The notes under the pieces were generated by a model that was given only the letters and a program-made list of their open reading frames with translations, had not been told where the DNA came from and searched no databases. A stretch of 39,950 nt of DNA. Source: JBBKXJ01 sp037969395 (GTDB lineage Bacteria > Pseudomonadota > Gammaproteobacteria > Pseudomonadales > JAUIET01). Of the stretch, positions 34,154 through 39,950 are shown piece by piece. The position numbers and the translations under genes are program-made. Position 1 is the stretch's first letter. Each line of letters opens with the position of its first letter. Where the stretch lies: positions 1-39,950 of the forward strand of contig JBBKXJ010000019.1 of NCBI GenBank assembly GCA_037969395.1. The letters are read 5' to 3'.

Positions 34154-35652
34154 AGCGAGTTGTGCTACTAATAATGCTGCTTGTTGCATGGGCACAGATG
34201 ACGTATGCGCTGCCAGCAGAGCGCAGCATCACTGTTGGCAGCAAGAACTTTAGCGAAGGTTATTTACTGGCTGAGGTTATGGCACAACTGCTGGAATCGC
34301 GCGGCTTTAGCGTGCGCCGCCGGTTTGGGCTGGGCGGCACACTAATATGCTACGAGGCGCTGCTGAAAGGCGAAATTGACGTGTACCCGGAATATAGCGG
34401 TACGGTGTTGCAGGCTATTCTCAAAATGCAGCAGCTACCTGCCGGGCAAGAGTTGAATGATGTGCTGCAGTCTCTGCATATTGAGGCACTGCCGCAGCTT
34501 GGTTTCAACAATACCTATGCGCTTGCTGTGAAGCGCAAGCTGGCCGAGGATAAAAACCTGGGTTCTGTCAGCGACCTCAAAAACCACCCTGAACTCAAGA
34601 TCGCACTAACCCATGAATTTCTAAACCGCGCCGACGGCTGGCCCGGTTTAAAGCAAACCTACGACCTGCCCTTCACACCGGTGGGCATAGAGCATGGCCT
34701 CGCTTACCAGGCAATCGATCGAGGTCAGATTGATATCACCGACGCCTACTCCACCGACGGCGATCTTGAACGCTATGGCCTGACCACGCTGGCTGACCCA
34801 CAAGGTTATTTCCCGGAGTATCTAGCCGTACCCCTCATTCGCAGTGACAGCCAGCCCGAAGCTAAACAGGTGCTTGGCCTACTTGAAGACAAGTTAGACG
34901 CCGATATGATGCGCCGTTTGAATGGCGAAGTGCTGGTGGAAGGCAAGAGTTTTGCCGCCGTTGCCAGCGATTTCTTGCAGCAGACTGAACTCGTTAGCGC
35001 CGAGCCGTCTAGCGCCCACGACTCGCAGCTGTGGCCACGACTGTTACGCAATACGCTGCGGCATCTCAAGCTCACTGGCATTGCCTTACTACTCGCCTGC
35101 GCGATAGGCTTGCCGGCAGCTATTTTGGCCTACCGCTCCGAACGCGTCTCCGGCACTGTGCTGTACATCGCCGCGTTGCTACAGACCATTCCGTCGATTG
35201 CGCTGCTGGCGCTGATGATTCCGTTAGTCGGCATTGGCCAGCTACCGGCTATTATCGCCCTGTTTCTGTATTCACTGCTGCCAATTTTGCGCAACACCAT
35301 CACCGCGCTAAAAACCATAGACCCGCTGTTACGGCGCGTGGCGGAAGGCATGGGTTTTACCGCAACACAGCAAATTCGTTATTTGTTTGTACCGCTGGCG
35401 TTGCCGAGTATTATCGGCGGTGTGCGTATCGCCGCGGTTATCAGCATTGGCACGGCAACGCTGGCAGCGTTTGTTGGTGCCGGCGGGCTGGGCGAGCCTA
35501 TTGTCACCGGTTTATCGTTGAACGACAGCCAGCTAATTTTACAAGGGGCGATACCTGCTGCTGTGCTGGCTATTGTAACCGAGCTGCTGTTTGAGTGGCT
35601 GGAGCGCTGGTGGGTGCCTGAGCATATGCGCAGTGCACAACTTTCGTCCTGA
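34150..35652 (+). CDS. Fused substrate-binding protein and permease of a betaine-type ABC importer
   Basis: This 500-residue protein begins with a signal-like helix (VVLLIMLLVAWAQMTYAL). The periplasmic OpuAC-like binding domain follows (about 25-285): ITVGSKNFSEGYLLAEVMAQ, GEIDVYPEYSGTVLQAIL, then DITDAYSTDGDLERYGL. The last 200 residues are a permease (about 300-490) with the cytoplasmic EAA-type loop around AEGMGFTATQQIRYLFVPLA. Fusion of binding protein and permease is known in this family and makes one partner for the ATPase. Substrate is probably glycine betaine, choline or a related osmolyte; the aromatic cage that would settle this is not resolved by eye. Confidence 0.85.
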   Translation: MKRVVLLIMLLVAWAQMTYALPAERSITVGSKNFSEGYLLAEVMAQLLESRGFSVRRRFGLGGTLICYEALLKGEIDVYPEYSGTVLQAILKMQQLPAGQELNDVLQSLHIEALPQLGFNNTYALAVKRKLAEDKNLGSVSDLKNHPELKIALTHEFLNRADGWPGLKQTYDLPFTPVGIEHGLAYQAIDRGQIDITDAYSTDGDLERYGLTTLADPQGYFPEYLAVPLIRSDSQPEAKQVLGLLEDKLDADMMRRLNGEVLVEGKSFAAVASDFLQQTELVSAEPSSAHDSQLWPRLLRNTLRHLKLTGIALLLACAIGLPAAILAYRSERVSGTVLYIAALLQTIPSIALLALMIPLVGIGQLPAIIALFLYSLLPILRNTITALKTIDPLLRRVAEGMGFTATQQIRYLFVPLALPSIIGGVRIAAVISIGTATLAAFVGAGGLGEPIVTGLSLNDSQLILQGAIPAAVLAIVTELLFEWLERWWVPEHMRSAQLSS

Positions 35653-35665
35653 ACCGGTAAGCAAA

Positions 35666-35716
35666 CGTGCGCACAGCACACGCTACGATAATAGCGTAGG
35701 GTGTGCTGTACGCACC
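35666..35716. repeat. REP-like palindromic repeat, copy 2
   Basis: The arms 35666-35687 and 35695-35716 pair almost completely around a seven-base loop. The right arm reads cgtagggtgtgct then gtacgcacc, as in the repeat at 64-85. It lies 14 bases after the importer permease gene and before the amidohydrolase gene, where it can end or protect the importer transcript. Confidence 0.6.
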
Positions 35717-35748
35717 AAACATTTAACACCATATAAGGATTACTATTA

Positions 35749-36774
35749 ATGCCACCAGTGATTATTCGCGTACTGTTGTTATCGACTTTATGCGCCTGCG
35801 CCTGCACCGGCTCGCTGGCCGAACAGCCGCCGAAGCCGGCGTACAAATACAGTGACGCGCATTTACACTACGTTAATTTCTTTCAGGAAAGCGACGGCAC
35901 AGACGCGCTGCTTAAAGCAATGGACGCAGCCAATGTAGAGCACGCCATGATCGCCGGCCTGCCGATCATAAAAAAATGGGCCGACACCGAGCCGCAAAAA
36001 CCGAAATTCGTATTCGCCGACGACGCCAACGTTTACTGGTACGCACTCAGCGACGAGATCGTTGCGCGTGCGGTCAGCGGCTTACCCAAGGCACAGCGCC
36101 GGCGGCTACACCCTTTTATTTGCGCCTTTAACCCCACCGATAAAAATGCCGTTCAGCATGTGCAGCGAATGCTGGAGTGGTACCCGGATTTTTGGGACGG
36201 CATCGGTGAAATTGTTACCCGGCACGATGACTTAACCGCGCTGACCTACGGCGAGCCGGCCCGCGCTAATCACCCGGCTCTGACGCCCATTTACAAGCTG
36301 GCCGCAAAACACGATTTGCCGGTGATGATTCACAGCAATATCACCTCGGCGCGCATTAAAGAGCCGCTGTATTTAACCGAACTGGAAGAAGCGCTGGAAA
36401 AGAATCCGAACACGCGGTTCATCTGGGCCCACGCCGGCACCAGCAGCTCCATCAATCTGCGCAACGACTTGCATTTTCTTGACGACGAAATCGAACGGCT
36501 GCTGAAAACCTATCCTAATTTGTGGATTGATCTTTCATGGAGCGTGCTGGAAGATCACTTGCTAACGTCGAAAGAGAAGATCAAAAATCACTGGCTGAAG
36601 ATTTTGCAGCGGCATCCCGACCGCTTTATGCTCGGCTCTGACCTGGTCGGTAATTTTGATCGCATCGGCGATTTGCTGGCCGAGTTCGACGATGTACTCG
36701 ACGCGCTAAGCGCAGAGGATGCAAAAAAATTAGCGCACGATAATTTTTTGCGTGTGCTGCCGCAACGGCGTTAA
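35749..36774 (+). CDS. Exported metal-dependent amidohydrolase (amidohydrolase-2 type)
   Basis: This 341-residue protein has an N-terminal signal (VLLLSTLCACACTGSLA), possibly a lipoprotein because Cys residues follow the hydrophobic core. The mature part is a TIM barrel: SDAHLHY (metal-binding HxH), DLPVMIHSN (His), RFIWAHAG (His) and MLGSDLVGNF (Asp). This set fits the amidohydrolase-2 group of hydrolases and decarboxylases. AAGGA about 10 bases before the ATG supports the start. The substrate is unknown; the periplasmic location points to a small external compound. Confidence 0.8.
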   Translation: MPPVIIRVLLLSTLCACACTGSLAEQPPKPAYKYSDAHLHYVNFFQESDGTDALLKAMDAANVEHAMIAGLPIIKKWADTEPQKPKFVFADDANVYWYALSDEIVARAVSGLPKAQRRRLHPFICAFNPTDKNAVQHVQRMLEWYPDFWDGIGEIVTRHDDLTALTYGEPARANHPALTPIYKLAAKHDLPVMIHSNITSARIKEPLYLTELEEALEKNPNTRFIWAHAGTSSSINLRNDLHFLDDEIERLLKTYPNLWIDLSWSVLEDHLLTSKEKIKNHWLKILQRHPDRFMLGSDLVGNFDRIGDLLAEFDDVLDALSAEDAKKLAHDNFLRVLPQRR

Positions 36775-36854
36775 ACTGCTTTGCCGCCACTGCTTTACCA
36801 GCATAGCAGCTCAGCTCTGCTCATAATCAATAGGCTTACGCAGGTTTCATCTAT

Positions 36855-37238
36855 ATGAATTTCGAAAAAGTCAGTTTTGCATTTTTTATTGTATTAGCAC
36901 TTACGCTTAATTTCGGCTTTTTCTACGGTGAGGCTGATAAAATTGAGCACCACAACGTATACGAACTGTACTCCGCTATTGTCGTCAGCCTGATAGCTAC
37001 AGTGATGAAGCTGGGCGATCGAACCCATATGGGCGCCGTACTGGTTGCCACCAGCCTGGTCGCTGATCTACAGCTTATTATTGCCGCGATAACCTGGGGC
37101 TATGCGACTCACATAGCTGAGACAGGGATGACCCCACACCTAATGTCCAGCATTGTGTCGCTGTCTGCCGGTGCGGTGCTGGCTAATACCACGTCGGTGA
37201 TACTACTCATAGTGGAAACCACTGTAGTACGGCACTAG
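36855..37238 (+). CDS. Small membrane protein paired with a K+ channel (DUF6394-like)
   Basis: This 127-residue protein has four hydrophobic helices: VSFAFFIVLALTLNFGFFYG, a second around YSAIVVSLIATVMKLG, a third TSLVADLQLIIAAITWGYA and a fourth SIVSLSAGAVLANTTSVILL. GDRTHMGAVL separates the second and third. From memory it resembles DUF6394, small membrane proteins encoded next to TrkA-domain channels; I cannot verify this here. It ends 18 bases before the channel gene on the same strand. An auxiliary channel subunit is plausible but unproven. Confidence 0.7.
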   Translation: MNFEKVSFAFFIVLALTLNFGFFYGEADKIEHHNVYELYSAIVVSLIATVMKLGDRTHMGAVLVATSLVADLQLIIAAITWGYATHIAETGMTPHLMSSIVSLSAGAVLANTTSVILLIVETTVVRH

Positions 37239-37256
37239 CTTGAGAGAAACTCGGTA

Positions 37257-38978
37257 ATGGAGCATGTATTTTATCTACTGCTGCGCCGCCTGCGCGCGCC
37301 CATCATTCTTGTCATTATCGTCTACGCCATTTCCATTCTGGGTTTTGTTTTAATTCCGGGTCAGGATGATCAAGGTAACCCCTACCGCATGGATTTTGGC
37401 AACGCTTTTTATTTTGTGAGCTTTATGGGCCCCACCATAGGCTTCGGCGAAATACCCTACCCGTTCACGCCAATGCAGCGCGCCTGGACAACCTTTACCT
37501 TGTACCTCTGCGTCATTTCCTGGCTGTATAGCATCGGTACCATTTTCGCGTTATTGCAGGAGTCGAACTTTCGCCGGGTGATCAGACGCACCGGTTTCGC
37601 CGGCCGCATTCGCTGGATTAGAGAACCATTTTATTTGGTCTGCGGCTACGGCGTTACCGGCAACCGGCTGGTGCATAGCCTTGATGCGCGTGGCATTCAA
37701 ACCGTGGTTGTCGACATTGAGCAGCGGCTTATCGATCAGTTAGACGCCGACAAAATCGGTTTGTCGGTACCCTGCCTGTGTGAAGATGCGGCCGACCCGG
37801 ATGTATTGGCGCTGGCCGGCATACGCAGCGACCTTTGCATTGGCGTTCTGGCATTGACCAATGACGACCACACAAACCTGACGATTGCCATCGACAGCAA
37901 GCTGGTCAAGCCGAACCGGCTGGTGATCAGCCGCACCCAATCGAAGGAAACTACCGATAATCTGGCATCGTTCGGCACCGACTATATCATCGATCCGTTT
38001 GAGACCTTCGCCGACCATTTAATTCTGATATTGAAAGACCCGTACAAGCACTTGATTCATGAGTTGATCGTTAATCCACACCACAATGTGTCAACCAACC
38101 CGCATCAGGACACTACCGGTCGCTGGGTCATCTGCGGCTACGGTCGGTTTGGCAAAGCGCTCGAGTCCCGCTTTAAAGCTAACAATATTGACGCTACCTT
38201 TATTGAGGTAGACCCGAAAATGCGCAACGCCCCTGAAGGCACTATTCTCGGTGTGGGTACAGAAGCCGACACGCTGCTGGAGGCGGGTATTGAAAACGCC
38301 GTGGGAATTATCGCCGGTACCGCCGACGACGCTGATAACCTGTCAATTATTATCACAGCGCGCAATATTAAACCCGAACTCGTTACTGTAGCGCGCCAAA
38401 ACCTTGGTGCCAACAAACCGGTTTTTAACGCCGCCGACGTTAACCTGATTATGCAGTCAGGCAGGATCATCGCCGATGCGATTTATATGCATATACGTAC
38501 CCCACTGCTGATGGATTTTTTTAATCATCTACGCCAATGCGATGAACAGCAGGCTCGTCAAATCTTGCTGGACATCACTGCGACACTGCAACAATTCGAA
38601 CTGAATGTGTGGACCATCGGCGTGACCAAAGCTGAATCGCCGGCATTGTATGATGCAATACGCACGGGCCATCCCGTCAAGCTGGGCTCTTTAATTAAAG
38701 ATCCGCGCGACCGACAAGAGTCAGTTGCCGCGCTACCGCTGGTGGTTAAACGCGGCAGAGAGTTCACCATGCAACCGCCCCCTTCAATGCGGCTGCAGAT
38801 TAACGATCAAATTCTATTTTGTGGCCAGGCACCGGCCAAAATGTTTATGCTCTGGACCATTAATAATCACAATGTATTGCGTTATATCAAAACCGGCATT
38901 GAGCGACCCGACGGTTTTGTTTGGCGCTGGCTTTACGACAAACAGCGTAAGCGGCGTAAGCTGGAGCAGACACCGTAA
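37257..38978 (+). CDS. Two-helix potassium channel with two RCK (TrkA-N) domains
   Basis: This 573-residue protein has an outer helix (APIILVIIVYAISILGFVLI), a pore loop and selectivity filter TIGFGE (60-65), and an inner helix (AWTTFTLYLCVISWLYSIGT). The filter GFG replaces the usual GYG, as in some bacterial channels. Two RCK-type Rossmann domains follow: FYLVCGYGVTGNRLVHSLDA (about 123-142) and WVICGYGRFGKALESRF (about 288-304). A third regulatory part (about 460-560) ends near a TrkA-C-like fold (PPSMRLQINDQILFCGQ). The channel probably carries K+ and is gated by nucleotide or ligand. It is paired with the small membrane protein upstream. Confidence 0.85.
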   Translation: MEHVFYLLLRRLRAPIILVIIVYAISILGFVLIPGQDDQGNPYRMDFGNAFYFVSFMGPTIGFGEIPYPFTPMQRAWTTFTLYLCVISWLYSIGTIFALLQESNFRRVIRRTGFAGRIRWIREPFYLVCGYGVTGNRLVHSLDARGIQTVVVDIEQRLIDQLDADKIGLSVPCLCEDAADPDVLALAGIRSDLCIGVLALTNDDHTNLTIAIDSKLVKPNRLVISRTQSKETTDNLASFGTDYIIDPFETFADHLILILKDPYKHLIHELIVNPHHNVSTNPHQDTTGRWVICGYGRFGKALESRFKANNIDATFIEVDPKMRNAPEGTILGVGTEADTLLEAGIENAVGIIAGTADDADNLSIIITARNIKPELVTVARQNLGANKPVFNAADVNLIMQSGRIIADAIYMHIRTPLLMDFFNHLRQCDEQQARQILLDITATLQQFELNVWTIGVTKAESPALYDAIRTGHPVKLGSLIKDPRDRQESVAALPLVVKRGREFTMQPPPSMRLQINDQILFCGQAPAKMFMLWTINNHNVLRYIKTGIERPDGFVWRWLYDKQRKRRKLEQTP

Positions 38979-38990
38979 CATCGCTGGCCA

Positions 38991-39569
38991 TTAGCTAAAT
39001 ACGTCGTGCAGTGCAGCGTACTGCAATAACATAATGGTTTTTGCATCGCAGATCTCACCGCTTTCAATCATTTTTAGCGCGTTGGCAAACGGCAGCTCCA
39101 GCACTTCGATATCCTCACCCTCACCGTGCAGGCCACCCCCCTCTGCGACCCTGCCGTCAGGAAAATACTCGGCAATAAAAAAATGAATTTTTTCGGTAAC
39201 CGCGCCCGGGCTCATAAACACTTCAAACACCTTCTTAACGTGCTCCACTCGATAACCTGTCTCTTCTTCCGACTCTTTTCGCACGCAGATTTCAGGGTCG
39301 TCTGCATCCAGCACGCCGGCGCAGGTTTCAATCAGCATGTGCTCGTAACCATTGGCAAACGTCGGGTAACGAAACTGGCGAACAAGCACCACTGTTTTTT
39401 GCGCCTTGTTGTAAAGCAGTACCGTTGCGCCGTTACCCCGATCATAGGATTCCCGGCTTTGCGTTTGCCAGCTGCCGTCGGCACGTTGATAATCAAAGGT
39501 CGCTTTTTTTAGTACGTAGAAATCTTCTGCAAGGGTTTCGATTTTTTTGATTCGTATTCGGTCTTGCAT
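38991..39569 (-). CDS. nudK: GDP-mannose pyrophosphatase-like Nudix hydrolase
   Basis: This 192-residue Nudix enzyme is very like E. coli NudK, which splits GDP-mannose to GMP and mannose 1-phosphate. LIETCAGVLDADDPEICVRK plus ESEEETGYRV is the Nudix box; it has the extra DPE spacing and KE..EETGY ending of the NudK/ADP-ribose pyrophosphatase branch. VFEVFMSPGAVTEKIHFFIA and EDIEVLELPFANALKMI are also NudK-like. Family is confident; the exact nucleotide sugar (GDP-mannose or ADP-ribose) is less certain. It is monocistronic and tail to tail with the K+ channel gene, 13 bases apart. Confidence 0.85.
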   Translation of the reverse strand: MQDRIRIKKIETLAEDFYVLKKATFDYQRADGSWQTQSRESYDRGNGATVLLYNKAQKTVVLVRQFRYPTFANGYEHMLIETCAGVLDADDPEICVRKESEEETGYRVEHVKKVFEVFMSPGAVTEKIHFFIAEYFPDGRVAEGGGLHGEGEDIEVLELPFANALKMIESGEICDAKTIMLLQYAALHDVFS

Positions 39570-39817
39570 TATGCGCGTTCCACCAGTGGCATGAGTTTAG
39601 TCACGCTATGTTAGCAGAACAGACGCGGCGCTTGCGCCCTGAAGCTACCGCCTAAACGCGTATTACCGTTAACAGGAGATGGAGGATTTGCCGGCCCGGC
39701 GACATACCCTGCTCTGCAGGCGTATCATTTGCGGCCAACTGCAACGCCGTGCGATCAAAGTCACGCGTGTTTTCATGCTGGCAAACGCCGGCCTGGCCAG
39801 CTAATTGCGCCACCTGA

Positions 39818-39950
39818 TCAATGCTGACGGATGAGTTGCTGTGCTTCAAGATAGTCTCCGGTAGTGAAAACGACAATCGAGCCGGCTGCCTGCCGCACCG
39901 CGAGCTTGATACCAGCCCGCTCATTGAGGATCTTAGCCGCCTGATGTGAC
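39818..39950 (-). CDS. C-terminal end of an unidentified gene (partial)
   Basis: An open frame enters from the right edge and ends with TGA at 39818, encoding 43 residues with SHQAAKILNERAGIKLAV, a strand-like IVVFTTGDY and ending EAQQLIRQH. The composition looks like a real alpha/beta protein end. Too little is present to name it. Another frame (39652-39924, 90 residues) overlaps it and looks less natural. 39570-39817 otherwise shows no gene. Confidence 0.4.
   Translation of the reverse strand, partial: SHQAAKILNERAGIKLAVRQAAGSIVVFTTGDYLEAQQLIRQH

Noticed and set aside
39111..39140. CTCACCCTCACCG in nudK as a possible far copy of the tRNA tail
   Set aside because: The match is short, lies within conserved coding sequence and lacks flanking similarity, so it is a coincidence.
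39652..39924. 90-residue minus-strand frame at the right edge
   Set aside because: It overlaps a frame entering from the edge that looks more protein-like, and no ribosome site or motif supports it.

Overview
The window reads as chromosomal DNA of a gammaproteobacterium, probably free-living and aquatic. This is an inference. It rests on a tRNA-Ser(GGA) very close to the enterobacterial one, a HemB of the Pseudomonas-like type without zinc cysteines, an E. coli NudK-like Nudix enzyme, a YdeP-type molybdoenzyme, LpxL-type acyltransferase chemistry and several lipoproteins. No plasmid or phage replication gene, transposase or integrase is visible.

Layout. 1-3243: a palindromic dispersed repeat, a Dps ferritin-like protein and an FdhF/YdeP-family molybdopterin oxidoreductase, both on the minus strand. 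3244-7050: a poorly coding stretch, then plus-strand genes for a secreted EF-hand protein, an LrgA/LrgB pair and a J-domain protein. 7050-8118: decayed DNA holding the N-terminal 100 residues of an iron(III) ABC permease, then a TPR-like hypothetical gene. 8405-16110 (minus): a heavy-metal efflux operon of a His-rich small membrane protein, CzcC, CzcB, CzcA and an MFS exporter with a His-rich tail, with 4-base overlaps at two of its junctions. 16227-25374: a GDSL esterase lipoprotein, a conserved hypothetical, a metallopeptidase-like lipoprotein, a PPOX-fold protein, an LpxL-like acyltransferase, a fatty-acyl-AMP ligase fused to an acyl carrier domain, a CPA1-type antiporter and HemB. 25481-26640: an O-methyltransferase, then tRNA-Ser(GGA) with a degenerate duplicated 3' end and a 30-bp inverted repeat on both sides.

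26662-31595 (minus) is the most interesting part. It holds a two-gene module: a protein with a TIR domain (intact WCxxE motif) plus two further TIR-like domains, translationally coupled to an nSTAND-type NTPase with one membrane segment and eleven 39-41-residue helical repeats. It ends 21 bp from the duplicated tRNA tail, as expected for an acquired immunity or cell-suicide cassette beside a tRNA gene.

31852-39950: a glycerophosphodiester phosphodiesterase, an alpha/beta-hydrolase pseudogene made by internal deletion, a two-gene betaine-type ABC importer with fused binding protein and permease, a second copy of the palindromic repeat, a secreted amidohydrolase, a small membrane protein paired with a K+ channel (GFGE filter, two RCK domains), NudK, and the C-terminal end of an unidentified gene. 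The importer, channel and antiporter give this part an osmotic and ion-homeostasis theme.
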